NCBI GenBank assembly: GCA_024640945.1
Contig: JAHEEA010000001.1
Coordinates: 186,001-250,000 of the forward strand
Source: Candidatus Methylopumilus sp.
GTDB lineage: Bacteria > Pseudomonadota > Gammaproteobacteria > Burkholderiales > Methylophilaceae
Direction of reading: 5' to 3'
Length of the DNA stretch: 64,000 bases
The position numbers were made by a program, and so were the translations under genes. Positions 8,959-19,967 of this stretch are shown here, piece after piece. The stretch's first letter is position 1. Each line of letters opens with the position of its first letter. Below the pieces are notes generated by a model, which was given only the letters and a program-made list of their open reading frames with translations, did no database searches and had not been told where the DNA came from.

Positions 8959-9590
8959 TATGAAGCCGCCTTTTCATCTTTTTCAGAAACTTCCACTTCC
9001 GCCGGCATACTCACGATACGGACGCGATCAGCACGTTTAACACGTACCTGCGCTGCAGGATCGATGAACTTGGAATCTTTACGGTCACGCATTGTGAGTG
9101 CGATCGCAGCCACGATCGCCACCAATAATACGACTGCAGCTAACTCGAATGGGAGTAAGTAATCAGTATATAAATGCAAACCCAATTCGGCAGTATTGCT
9201 ATAATCAGCCGCATGCGGTGCAGGCGGCGCAAATACTGCCAAACCAAAATATTTGGTCCCTAGAATCATCACCATTTCAGCCGCCATTAACGCACCGACT
9301 GTTCCGGCCAGAGGTAAATAACTCCAAAATCCTTCGCGTAATTTATCAAGATTAATATCAAGCATCATCACCACAAATAAGAACAGCACCATCACGGCAC
9401 CAACGTATACCAATACTAATGCAATTGCCAAGAACTCAGCTTCAAGCAAGAGCCAAATGCCTGCTGCTGTAAAGAAAGCTAACACCAAATAAAGCGCTGC
9501 ATGGACTGGATTGCGAGCAGTAATCACACGTAATCCAGCAATAAGTAAAATCGCTGCAAGTGCATAAAAAACGTAATCTTGAAAAATCAT
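8958..9590 (-). CDS. nuoJ: NADH-quinone oxidoreductase subunit J
   Basis: 210 residues. Membrane subunit with five predicted helices. The helix-3 segment [20 protein letters not shown] has the conserved pi-bulge-type motif of the family. The polar, charged C-terminal tail (about residues 175-210) is typical of betaproteobacterial NuoJ. It is encoded between nuoI and nuoK in the canonical operon order. Confidence 0.97.
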   Translation of the reverse strand: MIFQDYVFYALAAILLIAGLRVITARNPVHAALYLVLAFFTAAGIWLLLEAEFLAIALVLVYVGAVMVLFLFVVMMLDINLDKLREGFWSYLPLAGTVGALMAAEMVMILGTKYFGLAVFAPPAPHAADYSNTAELGLHLYTDYLLPFELAAVVLLVAIVAAIALTMRDRKDSKFIDPAAQVRVKRADRVRIVSMPAEVEVSEKDEKAAS

Positions 9591-9602
9591 TGAATCATCG
9601 CC

Positions 9603-10094
9603 CTATCTAAATTTAGCGTCTGCTGCACGGTCGGCAGCAATTTGCGCTTCATTCTTATCGCCCACTTCGAGCAACATCTCTTTGGTATAAAGCAAATCGC
9701 CGCGCTGTTCACCGTGATAATCGAAAATACGTGTTTCAACAATAGAATCGACAGGGCAAGACTCTTCACACATGCCACAAAAAATACATTTAGTTAAATC
9801 AATGTCATAACGTGTAGTACGGCGTGTATTGTCTTCGCGCTGTTCAGACTCAATCGTAATCGCCATTGCGGGACACACAGCTTCACATAACTTACAAGCG
9901 ATACAACGTTCTTCCCCATTTGGATAACGGCGTAAAGCATGCAAGCCCCTAAATCGTGGTGACATTGGTGTGCGCTCTTCAGGAAACTGCACAGTGATTT
10001 TACGTGAGAAGAAATAACGCCCGGTGAGCGCCATGCCTTTCAGCAATTCAACCAACATCAAACTTGAAATAACTTCTTTAATTTTCTTAATCAT
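9603..10094 (-). CDS. nuoI: NADH-quinone oxidoreductase subunit I (two 4Fe-4S clusters)
   Basis: 163 residues, the usual length for the betaproteobacterial/mitochondrial (TYKY) type. Two ferredoxin-type CxxCxxCxxxCP motifs bind clusters N6a and N6b: Cys64/67/70/74 and Cys103/106/109/113. The amphipathic N-terminus (residues 1-30) contacts the membrane arm. It carries electrons from NuoG towards NuoB. nuoJ follows 12 bp downstream. Confidence 0.98.
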   Translation of the reverse strand: MIKKIKEVISSLMLVELLKGMALTGRYFFSRKITVQFPEERTPMSPRFRGLHALRRYPNGEERCIACKLCEAVCPAMAITIESEQREDNTRRTTRYDIDLTKCIFCGMCEESCPVDSIVETRIFDYHGEQRGDLLYTKEMLLEVGDKNEAQIAADRAADAKFR

Positions 10095-10115
10095 ATTTTT
10101 TACATACTCGTCCCA

Positions 10116-11171
10116 TTAATGGAACAAATAGCCCCAAGGAGTTTGCATCATCGCGCCAACGACAACGATCCAAACCAAGGTAATTGGAATGAACACCTTC
10201 CAACCCAAACGCATAATTTGGTCATAACGATAACGTGGGAAAGTTGCACGGAACCATAAGAAGAAGAATAGTAGGAAGCCTACTTTTGCAAGCAACCATA
10301 AGAAACTATCAGGAATCAAAGATGGCACTGGTGATAACCAGCCACCCAAGAACATGATAGCAGCGAGCATCGCTACCAATATCATGTTGGCATATTCAGC
10401 CAAGAAGAACACAGCAAACGCCATGCCTGAGTATTCTACGTGGAACCCAGCTACAATTTCAGACTCACCTTCAGCCACGTCAAACGGGGCGCGATTAGTT
10501 TCAGCAACTGCACTAATAAAATAGACGACAAACAATGGGAATAATGGTAACCAGTACCATTCAAAAATACCCCCAGTTTGCGCTAGCACTATTTTGCCCA
10601 AATTAAGTGAGTTCGCGCACATCAATACTCCAACAAGCGCAAACCCCATCGCAATTTCATAAGAAACAATTTGTGCGGCTGAACGAAGCGCACCCAGGAA
10701 AGCATATTTAGAATTGGAAGCCCAACCTGCGATGATTACACCATACACAGCAACTGACGTCATCGCTAAAATGTATAAAAGACCGGCATCAACATCCGCC
10801 AGCACCATGTCCATATCAAATGGCACAACAGCCCAAGCTGCAAAAGCAGGGGCGATTGCTAATACCGGGCCAATTAAGAATAAGGCCTTGTTAGCTTCTG
10901 AAGGAATAATGATTTCCTTCATCAGCAGTTTAATACCATCAGCTAGCGGCTGTAACAATCCAAAATAACCCACGCGATTCGGGCCAATTCGCACTTGCAT
11001 AAATCCAATGACTTTACGTTCAGCTAATGTAAGGTAAGCCACACAGCCCATTAACGGCAAGACAATCGCCACAATCTTAATTAATGTCCAAACAGTGACA
11101 GAAACGGCAGGCCAATAGCTACCAAACTGAAAGGCTAAATAATTTAATAAAGGCTGCATTAATTCCATCAT
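10116..11171 (-). CDS. nuoH: NADH-quinone oxidoreductase subunit H
   Basis: 351 residues, eight or more transmembrane helices. Contains the highly conserved quinone-chamber segments [18 protein letters not shown] (about residues 51-68) and [20 protein letters not shown] (about 224-243). It links quinone reduction to the proton pumps. Its ATG overlaps the nuoG TGA (ATGA), so the two are translationally coupled. Confidence 0.98.
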   Translation of the reverse strand: MMELMQPLLNYLAFQFGSYWPAVSVTVWTLIKIVAIVLPLMGCVAYLTLAERKVIGFMQVRIGPNRVGYFGLLQPLADGIKLLMKEIIIPSEANKALFLIGPVLAIAPAFAAWAVVPFDMDMVLADVDAGLLYILAMTSVAVYGVIIAGWASNSKYAFLGALRSAAQIVSYEIAMGFALVGVLMCANSLNLGKIVLAQTGGIFEWYWLPLFPLFVVYFISAVAETNRAPFDVAEGESEIVAGFHVEYSGMAFAVFFLAEYANMILVAMLAAIMFLGGWLSPVPSLIPDSFLWLLAKVGFLLFFFLWFRATFPRYRYDQIMRLGWKVFIPITLVWIVVVGAMMQTPWGYLFH

Positions 11172-13549
11172 GCTTTCGATACCTCGATTTCGCCCATCAT
11201 TTCACCTAGCACACTAGTTGCAGAATGTGATCCAACGACTCGCACCACGCCTTTAGCTACACGATTATCTAGTTGAGCTGGCAATTTCAATTTGCCCTTA
11301 CCTTGCTTCACAATCACTTGATCGCCCTCTTTAACACCAAGCTTAGCCATCAAAGCTGCATTCATTCCAGCAGTTGCTTTCACTGCATATTTCGTTTTTT
11401 GTAGAGGCGGTGAACGGCGAACAACAGCATCCATTTGGAACTGTGGCACTTCACCTAAACGTTGAAGTGCAGTTCCTTTTTCCATTACCTTAACGTCGAA
11501 CAAGACGCGCAGGTTGTTATTCAATCGACTCCAAACCACTTTAGATGGCTTCTCGCCACCGAAAATCTCATTCTTAACTTCTTCACTGCTCTCATAGTCA
11601 AAGCCGCTCAAACCTAAAGTATTCGCTAATACACGCAATACTTTCCAAGCCGGACGACATTCGCCTAGAGGGCGCACTGCCGCAGCGAAACTTTGCACGC
11701 GACCTTCCATGCTCATACGCGTCCCTGAAGTCTCGGTAAACGGTGCAATTGGTAGTAACACATGTGCATTTTCCAAGGCTTCTGATTTATATGATGTCAA
11801 TGCAATCACACATTCCGCTTGGGACATCGCTTGTTTTGCTAAAGCCGCATTACTGCAATCTAATTCCGGCTCAACGTTCACTAAGATATAAGCTTTTCTT
11901 GGTTGCTCCAACATGCTCTTCGCATTTAGCGCACCTTGACTAGGCAACACGCGCGCCAAATCCAAACCAATCCGATTAGATGATTCAAATAAAATGCCGA
12001 ATGTTGCGCCACAGAGTGATGAAATTGCTTCAGCCAAAGTATAAATTTCAGCGTAGCGAGGATGATATTGCGCGATATTACCTAAGAAAATCACACTCTT
12101 AGGACTAATCAAATCATAGTCCTTACCATGACCAGCCAAGCTCTCAGCAATCGCCTGACTATTTTCACGCACCGTCACACCTTCCAAAATATCGCTAATC
12201 GATTTAGGTAGGCAAAGTGAGAGACGCTGTAACCCAGACATCGCTTTTAAGATTTGAGCAAGCACATTCACCATATCGTTAGGTGAGCAAATTGCTTTAT
12301 GGCTAACATTAATTAATTGGTCATCATCCATAGGATTGACCATAGAAAGTTCTGCGCCTTGAGCAACAGCCTTGCGGATGCGCTGAGCAATTAATGGATG
12401 CTCATTACGTAGATTACTACCGATCACTAAGAAGCGATCCATGTCTTGGACATCACTGATATTGCAACCCATCCAAGGTGTACCTTGGAAGCGGCCATCC
12501 AGACGGAAATCACTGCGACGTAGACGATGATCCACGTTGCCTGATTTCAAAGCTTTTGCAAGCTTCTTAACTAGGAAACCTTCTTCCATCGTGCTATTTG
12601 GAGAAACCAATACACCTAAATCAGCAGGATTTTCATCCGTAATTTCTTTAATGTGGCGAGCAGCAAATTCAAGCGCTGTTTTCCAATCCGTTTCATGCCA
12701 TTCACCATGATGTTTAATCATAGGCTTAGTCAAACGATCTGGACTGTTTAAACCTTCGTAAGAGAAGCGATCACGGTCAGATAGCCAACACTCGTTAATA
12801 CTCTCTTTTTCACGTGGCAAAACGCGCATAACTTTGTTGTCTTTAACTTGCACTTCAATGTGCGAGCCTAAACCATCATGCGCTGCAATCGATGGACGAC
12901 GAGTTAATTCCCAGCTACGTGCTGAGTAACGGAATGGCTTACTTGTTAAAGCGCCAACTGGACACAAATCAATGATGTTACCTGACAATTCAGATTCAAC
13001 ACTCTTGTCCACATAAGCCATAATTTCAGCATGCTCACCTCGACCAACGAGACCCAACTCTTGCATCCCGCCTACTTCTTTTAAGAAGCGAACGCAACGC
13101 GTACATTGAATACAACGCGTCATATCAGTGCTGACCAATGGACCAATATTTTTATTGAGTACCACACGTTTTTCTTCGGTGTAACGTGAACCACTGGCAC
13201 CATAAGCAACTGCGACGTCTTGCAAATCACACTCGCCACCTTGATCACAAATTGGGCAATCTAAAGGATGGTTAATCAGCAAGAACTCCATCACACTCTT
13301 CTGCGCTTCGATAGCTGATTTTGAGCGAGTAAAAATCTTCATGCCATCAGCAACAGGTGTTGCACAAGCTGGCAATGGTTTATTGAACTTCTCAACCTGT
13401 ACCAAACACATACGGCAGTTTGCCGCGACTGACAATTTCTTGTGATAACAGAAACGTGGAATTTCCACGCCAAGCTGATCCGCTGCATCAATAATCGTAG
13501 TGCCGTGATCGACTTCGACTTGTTTGCCGTCTATTTCAATTTTCAACAT
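11168..13549 (-). CDS. nuoG: NADH-quinone oxidoreductase subunit G
   Basis: 793 residues. N-terminal [2Fe-2S] ligands Cys34/45/48/62; His94-Cys98-Cys101-Cys107 for the HxxxCxxCx5C cluster; Cys146/149/152 plus Cys196 for the second 4Fe-4S cluster. A large molybdopterin-oxidoreductase-like region follows that is catalytically silent in complex I. The extra N7-cluster cysteines of some bacterial NuoG are not obvious. It transfers electrons from NuoF/NuoE to NuoI in the cytoplasmic arm. It is separated from nuoF by a single base. Confidence 0.98.
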   Translation of the reverse strand: MLKIEIDGKQVEVDHGTTIIDAADQLGVEIPRFCYHKKLSVAANCRMCLVQVEKFNKPLPACATPVADGMKIFTRSKSAIEAQKSVMEFLLINHPLDCPICDQGGECDLQDVAVAYGASGSRYTEEKRVVLNKNIGPLVSTDMTRCIQCTRCVRFLKEVGGMQELGLVGRGEHAEIMAYVDKSVESELSGNIIDLCPVGALTSKPFRYSARSWELTRRPSIAAHDGLGSHIEVQVKDNKVMRVLPREKESINECWLSDRDRFSYEGLNSPDRLTKPMIKHHGEWHETDWKTALEFAARHIKEITDENPADLGVLVSPNSTMEEGFLVKKLAKALKSGNVDHRLRRSDFRLDGRFQGTPWMGCNISDVQDMDRFLVIGSNLRNEHPLIAQRIRKAVAQGAELSMVNPMDDDQLINVSHKAICSPNDMVNVLAQILKAMSGLQRLSLCLPKSISDILEGVTVRENSQAIAESLAGHGKDYDLISPKSVIFLGNIAQYHPRYAEIYTLAEAISSLCGATFGILFESSNRIGLDLARVLPSQGALNAKSMLEQPRKAYILVNVEPELDCSNAALAKQAMSQAECVIALTSYKSEALENAHVLLPIAPFTETSGTRMSMEGRVQSFAAAVRPLGECRPAWKVLRVLANTLGLSGFDYESSEEVKNEIFGGEKPSKVVWSRLNNNLRVLFDVKVMEKGTALQRLGEVPQFQMDAVVRRSPPLQKTKYAVKATAGMNAALMAKLGVKEGDQVIVKQGKGKLKLPAQLDNRVAKGVVRVVGSHSATSVLGEMMGEIEVSKA

Positions 13550-13550
13550 A

Positions 13551-14873
13551 TTATTTACCTGTCACCATGGATTTGCCATGCTGAATGTAGTATTCAAATT
13601 CTGGTCTAAAGTGTTTAATAAAACTCAATACTGGTGTTGCTGCAGCCTCACCTAACGCGCAAATAGTGCGGCCTGAAATATTATTACTAATGTCCGTTAG
13701 CAAGTCCAAATCTTCCATCTTGCCTTCGCCATCTACAATACGTTTAATCACGCGATATACCCAGCCAGTACCTTCGCGGCAAGGCGTACATTGACCACAT
13801 GACTCTTCGTAAAAGAAGTAAGACAAACGTTTAAGCGCAGTCACCATACAAGTGGTGTCATCCATCACAATCATAGAGCCCGCACCAAGACTAGAACCCG
13901 CTTTTGATAAGCCTTCATAGTCCATGGTTGCGCCTATAATCGCAGAAGCTGGCAATACCGCCGTTGATGGACCACCTGGAATCACTGCTTTGAGCTTACG
14001 GCCTTTCCAAATACCGCCTGCCATTTCTAGTAATTCAGCAAATGGCATCCCCATGTTCACTTCGTAATTGCCCGGCTTTTCGACATGGCCAGAAACAGAG
14101 AACAATTTAGTACCCCCTGAATTAGGCACGCCTAGATCTTGGAAGGCTTGACCACCATGTTGCAAAATCCAAGGGATAGAAGCATACGACTCTGTGTTAT
14201 TGACGTTGGTTGGCTTACCAAATACACCATAACTCGCAGGGAATGGGGGTTTGAAACGCGGCTGACCTTTTTTGCCTTCAATTGACTCAATCAATGCCGT
14301 CTCTTCGCCGCAAATATAAGCGCCGTAACCGTGCACCGCATACAAATCAAAACAGAAGTCAGTACCAAATAGGCTTTCACCTAAATATCCCGCTTTACGC
14401 GCATCCGCTAAAGCTTCTTCAAAAATCTCATAATCTTGCCAAATCTCGCCGTGGATATAGTTATAGCCAACACGCGCACCCAAGGTATAAGCAGCAATCG
14501 CCATACCTTCAATCAATTGATGTGGGTTATAACGAATAATATCGCGGTCTTTAAATGTACCTGGCTCACCTTCATCGGTATTACAAACTAAGTACTTAGT
14601 ACCGTCGTAATAGCGTGGCATAAAGCTCCACTTAAGCCCTGTTGGGAAACCAGCACCACCACGACCACGCAAGCCTGAAGTTTTAACTTCGGTAATGATA
14701 TCTGTGGCTTTTACTTTACCAGTGACAATACGCTTAAGCTGCGCGTAACCACCTAAAGCTTCATAATTCTTTAGGCTACCCGGGTTAACTTTTGTTGAAG
14801 CACCTAGAGTTTGAAGAGTCACTAATGTTTGTTTACTTAAATCAGTGACCACAGGCTTTTTATGTAACGACAT
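13551..14873 (-). CDS. nuoF: NADH-quinone oxidoreductase subunit F (NADH/FMN binding)
   Basis: 440 residues. NADH-binding [15 protein letters not shown] at about residues 70-84, an FMN-site [13 protein letters not shown] at 98-110, and cluster N3 ligands Cys359/362/365 ([12 protein letters not shown]) plus Cys405. This is where electrons enter complex I. The ATG overlaps the nuoE stop by one base. Confidence 0.98.
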   Translation of the reverse strand: MSLHKKPVVTDLSKQTLVTLQTLGASTKVNPGSLKNYEALGGYAQLKRIVTGKVKATDIITEVKTSGLRGRGGAGFPTGLKWSFMPRYYDGTKYLVCNTDEGEPGTFKDRDIIRYNPHQLIEGMAIAAYTLGARVGYNYIHGEIWQDYEIFEEALADARKAGYLGESLFGTDFCFDLYAVHGYGAYICGEETALIESIEGKKGQPRFKPPFPASYGVFGKPTNVNNTESYASIPWILQHGGQAFQDLGVPNSGGTKLFSVSGHVEKPGNYEVNMGMPFAELLEMAGGIWKGRKLKAVIPGGPSTAVLPASAIIGATMDYEGLSKAGSSLGAGSMIVMDDTTCMVTALKRLSYFFYEESCGQCTPCREGTGWVYRVIKRIVDGEGKMEDLDLLTDISNNISGRTICALGEAAATPVLSFIKHFRPEFEYYIQHGKSMVTGK

Positions 14874-15346
14874 TATTTCAAGCCCTCCAAAATCTCATCC
14901 ACTTTGGCTGGGGTTAAGAACTCATGCATTTGCGTGTTGTTGATGTGCATCAGTGGTGCGCCTCCACAACAACCCATACATTCACCTTCTTTTAGACAGA
15001 ATTTCCCATCTTTTGTGACTTCATTAAAACCAACTTTTAGTTTCTTCTGAAGGTGATCAACAATTTCGTCTGAACCACGCAACATACATGAAATGTTGGT
15101 ACAAATCGTAATCTTATGTTCGCCGACTGGTCGTAAGTCATACATGTTGTAGAACGTTGCAACTTCTAACGCAGCAATCGCCGGAATACCTAGATATTCA
15201 GCCACATAAGCAATTGTTTCTTTTGATAGCCAACCTTTTTCAGCTTGCGCAATACGGAGCGCAGACATCACCGCACCCTGACGATTCTCTTTAGGGTACT
15301 TAGTGAGTTCATACTCAATCTTCTTGAGAGATTCTTTAGACAGCAT
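14873..15346 (-). CDS. nuoE: NADH-quinone oxidoreductase subunit E
   Basis: 157 residues, thioredoxin-like fold. The [2Fe-2S] N1a ligands are spaced as in the family: Cys82, Cys87, Cys123 and Cys127. N-terminal helices ([19 protein letters not shown]) match the family. It partners NuoF and overlaps both neighbours by one base. Confidence 0.98.
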   Translation of the reverse strand: MLSKESLKKIEYELTKYPKENRQGAVMSALRIAQAEKGWLSKETIAYVAEYLGIPAIAALEVATFYNMYDLRPVGEHKITICTNISCMLRGSDEIVDHLQKKLKVGFNEVTKDGKFCLKEGECMGCCGGAPLMHINNTQMHEFLTPAKVDEILEGLK

Positions 15347-16599
15347 TATCGATCAATCTCCCCAAACACAATATCTTGCGTACCAATAATCGCGACCAAG
15401 TCAGCAATCATGTGGCCTTTAGTCATTTCATCCAATGCTGCCAAATGCGGGAAGCCAGGGGCGCGGATTTTCAAACGATAAGGCTTATTCGCCCCATCAG
15501 AAATCATATAAATACCAAACTCACCTTTAGGATGCTCAACTGCGGCATAAGCCTCACCTGCTGGCACATGGAAGCCTTCAGTGAACAGTTTAAAATGGTG
15601 AATCATGTCTTCCATATTTGTTTTCATGCCTTCGCGATCAGGAGGCGCCACTTTATTGTCGCTACTAATTACAGGGCCTGGGTTTTGACGCAACCAGTCA
15701 ACGCACTGTTTGATGATGCGGTTAGATTGTCTGAATTCTTCAATACGCACCAAGTAACGGTCGTAACAATCACCATTCACACCCACTGGAATATCAAAAT
15801 CTAACTTATCGTAAACTTCATACGGTTGTTTTTTACGCAAATCCCAAGCAATGCCTGAGCCGCGTAACATTGGGCCTGTCATACCAAGCGCCAATGCACG
15901 CTCCGGTGTCACAACGCCAATACCAACAGTACGTTGTTTCCAAATACGGTTATCCGTTAATAAGGTTTCGTATTCATCCACGTAGGCTGGGAAACGATTT
16001 GCGAAATCCTCAATGAAATCGAGCACAGAACCTTGACGGTTCTCATTGAGCTTAGCAATTTCTTTTTTACTACGGAACGTTGAGTTTTCATGTTGGGGCA
16101 TGCGATCTGGTAAATCACGATACACGCCACCCGGGCGGTAATAAGCCGCGTGCATACGCGCACCTGAAACCGCTTCATAAATATCAAACAAGTCTTCACG
16201 CTCACGGAAAGCGTACAAGAATACACTCATTGCACCCACGTCTAGCGCATGCGCGCCTAACCAAAGCAAGTGATTTAAAACACGAGTAATTTCATCAAAC
16301 ATCACACGGATGTACTGCGCACGGATCGGCACATCCACACCCATCATCTTCTCAATCGCCATGACATAAGCATGTTCATTTGACATCATGGACACATAAT
16401 CTAAACGGTCCATGTAAGGAACCGATTGAAGATAAGTACGGTTTTCAGCAAGTTTCTCTGTGCCACGATGCAATAAACCAATGTGCGGATCAGCACGCTG
16501 GATCACTTCACCATCCAACTCCAACACCAAACGTAATACGCCATGGGCCGCAGGATGCTGCGGGCCAAAGTTCATTGTGTAATTTCTAATCTCAGCCAT
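15346..16599 (-). CDS. nuoD: NADH-quinone oxidoreductase subunit D
   Basis: 417 residues, the usual length for separate (not CD-fused) NuoD. The N-terminal [18 protein letters not shown] is the quinone-site beta-hairpin carrying the conserved histidine. Further conserved blocks are [24 protein letters not shown] and FGEIDR at the very end. It forms the quinone reduction site with NuoB. It overlaps nuoC by 8 bp. Confidence 0.98.
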   Translation of the reverse strand: MAEIRNYTMNFGPQHPAAHGVLRLVLELDGEVIQRADPHIGLLHRGTEKLAENRTYLQSVPYMDRLDYVSMMSNEHAYVMAIEKMMGVDVPIRAQYIRVMFDEITRVLNHLLWLGAHALDVGAMSVFLYAFREREDLFDIYEAVSGARMHAAYYRPGGVYRDLPDRMPQHENSTFRSKKEIAKLNENRQGSVLDFIEDFANRFPAYVDEYETLLTDNRIWKQRTVGIGVVTPERALALGMTGPMLRGSGIAWDLRKKQPYEVYDKLDFDIPVGVNGDCYDRYLVRIEEFRQSNRIIKQCVDWLRQNPGPVISSDNKVAPPDREGMKTNMEDMIHHFKLFTEGFHVPAGEAYAAVEHPKGEFGIYMISDGANKPYRLKIRAPGFPHLAALDEMTKGHMIADLVAIIGTQDIVFGEIDR

Positions 16600-17188
16600 T
16601 ATGGAAACCTTCGTCGCGAATGACGCGTGGCACGTTGTTTCTTAATTCAATTGAAACTGGCTCGTAAATCACACGTTGCTGTACTGGGTCGTAACGCATC
16701 TCAACGTTACCAATCATTGGGAAATCTTTTCTGAATGGGTGCCCAACAAAACCATAGTCAGTCAATAAACGGCGTAAATCTGGGTGACCGTCATACATGA
16801 TACCGAAGAGGTCGAATGACTCACGTTCAAACCAGTTAGCGACTGGGAACAAGTCAACCAGGGTTGGCAATACTGGGAATTCATCATCCGGCGAAAACAC
16901 CTTCAAGCGAATACGATGATTCAGCGTTACTGATAAAAAGTGATACACGGTCGCATAACGCAAACCTTCCCAAGTGCCGTCAGCGTAATCACTGTAATCA
17001 ACACCACACAGGTCGATCATTTGTTCAAATTTGAGTTTCTTGTTGTCGCGCAGTGTCTTAACCACCTTAAGCATGTCTTTCGCGCCACATTGGATGGTAA
17101 GTTCATTTAAATCAACCGTAAGCTTGGTGATTTTCTCGCCAAGCACTGCTTGGACATTTTCGGTGAGTTTTTGTAATCGCGTCGTCAT
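16592..17188 (-). CDS. nuoC: NADH-quinone oxidoreductase subunit C
   Basis: 198 residues. Typical 30-kDa-subunit motifs: [10 protein letters not shown] and the signature [20 protein letters not shown], followed by GHPFRKDFP. It is a structural part of the hydrophilic arm that links NuoD and NuoI. It is encoded as a separate gene, in the ABCD order. Confidence 0.98.
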   Translation of the reverse strand: MTTRLQKLTENVQAVLGEKITKLTVDLNELTIQCGAKDMLKVVKTLRDNKKLKFEQMIDLCGVDYSDYADGTWEGLRYATVYHFLSVTLNHRIRLKVFSPDDEFPVLPTLVDLFPVANWFERESFDLFGIMYDGHPDLRRLLTDYGFVGHPFRKDFPMIGNVEMRYDPVQQRVIYEPVSIELRNNVPRVIRDEGFHNG

Positions 17189-17200
17189 CTTTTCTTGTCC

Positions 17201-17677
17201 TCAGCGAGCGATGGTATTGGTACGTTTGATCTTGTTTTGCAATTGGATAATTCCATAAAGCAGAGCTTCAGCAGTTGGCGGGCAACCTGGTACATAAACA
17301 TCAACTGGCACAATACGGTCACACCCGCGAACTACTGCATACGAATAATGATAATAGCCACCACCATTAGCGCAAGATCCCATGGAGATTACCCAGCGAG
17401 GCTCGGCCATTTGGTCATAAACTTTACGCAAAGCTGGCGCCATTTTGTTAACTAACGTACCCGCTACAATCATCACATCAGACTGACGTGGGCTTGGGCG
17501 AAACACCACACCAAAACGATCCAAGTCATAACGTGAAGCACCTGCGTGCATCATCTCTACAGCACAGCAAGCTAAACCGAATGTCATTGGCCACAAAGAA
17601 CCTGTGCGGGTGTAATTAATCACCGTATCAAGACTCGTCGTGACAAAGCCTTTTTCTAATAAGCCCTCGATACTCAT
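17201..17677 (-). CDS. nuoB: NADH-quinone oxidoreductase subunit B (cluster N2)
   Basis: 158 residues. The four N2-cluster cysteines are in place: tandem Cys37-Cys38 (ACCAVEMMH), Cys102 ([10 protein letters not shown]) and Cys132 ([11 protein letters not shown]). It hands electrons to quinone at the NuoB/NuoD interface. It lies 28 bp downstream of nuoA. Confidence 0.98.
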   Translation of the reverse strand: MSIEGLLEKGFVTTSLDTVINYTRTGSLWPMTFGLACCAVEMMHAGASRYDLDRFGVVFRPSPRQSDVMIVAGTLVNKMAPALRKVYDQMAEPRWVISMGSCANGGGYYHYSYAVVRGCDRIVPVDVYVPGCPPTAEALLYGIIQLQNKIKRTNTIAR

Positions 17678-17705
17678 GTAGCGACTTTCATCATATTAGT
17701 TATGT

Positions 17706-18062
17706 TTATTCCCACTCTAGCGCACCCTTCATCCATTCATAGATGAAGCCGACGACCAAAATACTTAGAAATACCATCATCGCAAGGAAGCCGAATAAGC
17801 CAATTTCCTTAATGACCACAGCCCAAGGAAATAAAAATGCAATTTCCAAATCAAAAAGAATAAACAGAATAGCAACGAGGTAATAACGAACATCGAATTT
17901 CATACGAGCATCTTCAAATGCCTCAAAACCACACTCGTAAGGGGAATTTTTTTGCGCGTCAGGGCGATTCGGAGAGACAATTTTACCGAGAACAATAGGC
18001 CCCACACCTACAGCTAGGCCAACCAAGATAAACAATAAAATCGGGAAATAATTCTCCAGCAC
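17706..18062 (-). CDS. nuoA: NADH-quinone oxidoreductase subunit A
   Basis: 118 residues, three transmembrane helices, with the conserved [20 protein letters not shown] loop that contains the quinone-channel cysteine. First gene of the nuo operon. The start is GTG at 18060-18062 with a GGAG Shine-Dalgarno about 7 bases upstream. An overlapping ATG two bases upstream is in another frame and is not used. A perfect palindrome lies about 30 bp upstream of the start. Confidence 0.96.
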   Translation of the reverse strand: MLENYFPILLFILVGLAVGVGPIVLGKIVSPNRPDAQKNSPYECGFEAFEDARMKFDVRYYLVAILFILFDLEIAFLFPWAVVIKEIGLFGFLAMMVFLSILVVGFIYEWMKGALEWE

Positions 18063-18380
18063 ATCAAGCTCCAGTTTTTAAAGCGTTTTTTTGATTGCAT
18101 CTTGCAATCAAATAATTTAGTACTAATTAATCCTTGTGATTGTAACCCAAGCCTAGCGCTTCGTGCAAAGCACAAACGCTTAAATTTAGCATTTCAAATG
18201 CCAATTGATGAATACATATAAAAATAATCAAAAAACAATCTTCATGCAGATTTCGTAACATCAAAAACCATATCTGACAGGCCTTTGGCGAAGTTCGTTT
18301 CGCAAAAAGGTATTTTTAAAATCAAAAGCATTGAAATAATTTAACCATCCGTTTAATGTGGGCTTTTAATATTAATAGGC
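18063..18380. other. Divergent intergenic region between nuoA and the accessory patch
   Basis: 318 bp without a coding sequence, between nuoA (minus) and the gene at 18381 (plus). It must hold the nuo promoter. Visible structures are the nuoA Shine-Dalgarno, a perfect 9-bp palindrome at 18091-18111, an imperfect GTGC/GCAC hairpin at about 18155-18180, and a GCGAA/TTCGC repeat near 18289-18304. No copy of the tRNA-Leu 3' end was seen. I cannot assign -35/-10 boxes confidently. Confidence 0.6.
18091..18111. promoter_or_regulatory. Perfect palindrome upstream of nuoA
   Basis: TTGATTGCA-TCT-TGCAATCAA: two 9-bp arms with a 3-bp centre, about 30 bp before the nuoA start codon. There is no T-run after it in the nuo direction, so it is a poor terminator. 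It could be a protein operator or a 5'-leader hairpin. The regulator is unknown. Confidence 0.5.
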
Positions 18381-19271
18381 ATGCAAACGATGAAGAATAG
18401 CAATGGCGGCCCAGTGACTAAATCTGGCAAATTAACTTCATCTAAAAACGCGCTAAAACACGGTGCCACCTCTAAACATTTCATTAATGAAAATGAAGTG
18501 CACGAGTACGAACAACTCCTCTCAAAACTTCAAAAAACTTACAGCAGCGACAATCCACTCGTGTCCATGCAACTTGAACGTATTGCAAAAATAAAAATAC
18601 AACTCGAGCGCATCAATCAAGTAATCAATGCATCCTTCGAGATGACTGAGATTCAAAACAATATTGACGTGATTTTGATGAATAAACTTCAGATGTCAGA
18701 AGATCAACAATCTCAAGCCACAGAGATGATCGCAAGTAATATTGATCTCGATCAGATCGTCAATGAAGAGCGAATGAAGGTTTCAAAAGAGTTAAATCAG
18801 CTTTCATTCGAAACATTCAACAATCCGCAATCCTTCTTAGATCAAGCGCCACCGTTCTGTAAATACTTACATGGGAAGGCCAAAGAGCATCAAGTGCCGA
18901 TTTCAACCTATATTACCTATGAAGAATCGATGAATAATTCACAAAGTGACTTAGAAGCTAAAATTCATTTCAGACTTATCAAATTTATGAGTTTAGAGGA
19001 AAAATTTAATCCCCTTCAAAATACAACCGAGGCGATCTTAACCACCCCTCTTGAAGATTTATTAGTCGGTGCAAAATCAATTGCATCAGCCATTCATAAA
19101 ATGAAGAAAATTGACTCAAAATTATTTATTTTCAGTCAATTAAGAAACGTGAATCAATCTCCTGTTAGCCTTGATTTCGATGTGCTTGATAAACTATATC
19201 GATATCAAACAACCCTTCAGCGTCAACTCTCAACATGCATTGGAGAACTACTAGCACTTAATAAAATTTAA
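18381..19271 (+). CDS. Uncharacterised 'NALKHG'-motif protein
   Basis: 296 residues, no signal peptide or membrane segment, charged and largely helical. The N-terminus (GKLTSSKNALKHGATSKHF) carries the SSxNALKHG signature of a scattered family of uncharacterised bacterial proteins often found near mobile DNA. The C-terminus (YRYQTTLQRQLSTCIGELLAL) fits the same family's terminal RYE..LxRQ...EL..L helix. The central part is lower in similarity and Asn/Gln-rich. It opens the accessory patch, divergent from nuo. Codon 4 is an alternative ATG (18390). No function can be assigned; DNA binding is possible from the basic N-terminus but unproven. Confidence 0.7.
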   Translation: MQTMKNSNGGPVTKSGKLTSSKNALKHGATSKHFINENEVHEYEQLLSKLQKTYSSDNPLVSMQLERIAKIKIQLERINQVINASFEMTEIQNNIDVILMNKLQMSEDQQSQATEMIASNIDLDQIVNEERMKVSKELNQLSFETFNNPQSFLDQAPPFCKYLHGKAKEHQVPISTYITYEESMNNSQSDLEAKIHFRLIKFMSLEEKFNPLQNTTEAILTTPLEDLLVGAKSIASAIHKMKKIDSKLFIFSQLRNVNQSPVSLDFDVLDKLYRYQTTLQRQLSTCIGELLALNKI

Positions 19272-19316
19272 GTGCTAACGGTTTATAATACGCAAAACAA
19301 TCTTCTTGGATAAATC

Positions 19317-19538
19317 TTGAAAACCACCGCTGAACGCGTTCAACATATGATGGAAGCACTCAATATAAAAGAGCAAACTGAGTTTGGTCTATTGTGTGGC
19401 GCATCACGAAGCGTTGTCTATCAATGGCTATCTGGAAGAATAAAAAGTGTCGACGCACGATATGCTTTCAAATTAGAGGATAGCACCCCGTTTTTAGCTC
19501 GATGGATCATGCTCGGTGAAGGTAAGCCAACTAAATAA
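19317..19538 (+). CDS. Small XRE/cI-like phage-type repressor
   Basis: 73 residues from a TTG start; the in-frame ATGs at 19347 and 19350 would remove the first helix, so TTG is preferred on family grounds although no good Shine-Dalgarno is visible. It contains a helix-turn-helix of the lambda-cI/XRE type (LLCGASRSVVYQWLSGRIK) and ends with DARYAFKLEDSTPFLARWIM, a pattern seen in prophage repressor DNA-binding domains. The peptidase/dimerisation half of full-length cI proteins is absent. It is followed by a good terminator. A natural candidate to bind the inverted repeats at 19624-19664 is this protein (inference). Confidence 0.75.
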   Translation: MKTTAERVQHMMEALNIKEQTEFGLLCGASRSVVYQWLSGRIKSVDARYAFKLEDSTPFLARWIMLGEGKPTK

Positions 19539-19553
19539 ATAATTTAATTCCCC

Positions 19554-19581
19554 AAAAGCCACGTATATCGTGGCTTTTTTT
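19554..19581 (+). terminator. Rho-independent terminator after the XRE gene
   Basis: Hairpin GCCACG-TATAT-CGTGGC (19558-19574) with preceding A's and a run of seven T's. It separates the XRE gene from the next transcription unit. Confidence 0.85.
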
Positions 19582-19623
19582 ATGTCAAAAATTAGATACC
19601 AATATAAATTTATAAAAATAATT

Positions 19624-19664
19624 GTGTAGAACTCTTGACTATTAATTGTATAGTATTCTACACT
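19624..19664 (+). promoter_or_regulatory. Promoter with nested inverted repeats before the 85-aa/SSAP genes
   Basis: A TTGACT box (19635-19640) and a TACACT box (19659-19664) are 18 bp apart. They lie within a perfect 8-bp inverted repeat, GTGTAGAA (19624-19631) and TTCTACAC (19656-19663). A second inverted repeat, ACTAT (19638-19642) and ATAGT (19650-19654), lies inside it. Overlap of operator-like repeats with both promoter boxes suggests repression of the downstream 85-residue protein and Sak gene. The regulator is inferred, not shown. Confidence 0.55.
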
Positions 19665-19707
19665 AAATCCATCGTATTTATTCCACGACTAACAACGGAG
19701 TGATGAA

Positions 19708-19965
19708 ATGGCTAAAAGAAACTTTGAATGGGCAACAGTGATGTATGAGCATTCTTCCTATGATGTTTGTGTTGCGATGTATCACGATGAGGTGTTTCAG
19801 GTCGATGAGATTAGACCGATCGATAGTGAGATTGATATAACCCCCGTGATGGATGTTAGGGTTATTGGTTGGATGTTTGAAAAAGCGAAAGATGAGATTG
19901 AACAGCGTGAGGACTTACCCTACCCCTCGACGACTTATATTGGTCGGCAAGTTGGGGAGTGGTAA
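19708..19965 (+). CDS. Hypothetical protein, phage-remnant neighbourhood
   Basis: 85 residues, acidic, no signal peptide or membrane segment. A clear GGAG Shine-Dalgarno precedes the ATG. It resembles nothing I recognise. The Asp/Glu-rich middle and conserved aromatic residues are compatible with a small cytoplasmic phage accessory protein. It is followed after 2 bp by the SSAP gene and its own end carries the ribosome-binding site for it, so the two are coupled. Confidence 0.65.
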   Translation: MAKRNFEWATVMYEHSSYDVCVAMYHDEVFQVDEIRPIDSEIDITPVMDVRVIGWMFEKAKDEIEQREDLPYPSTTYIGRQVGEW

Positions 19966-19967
19966 TC

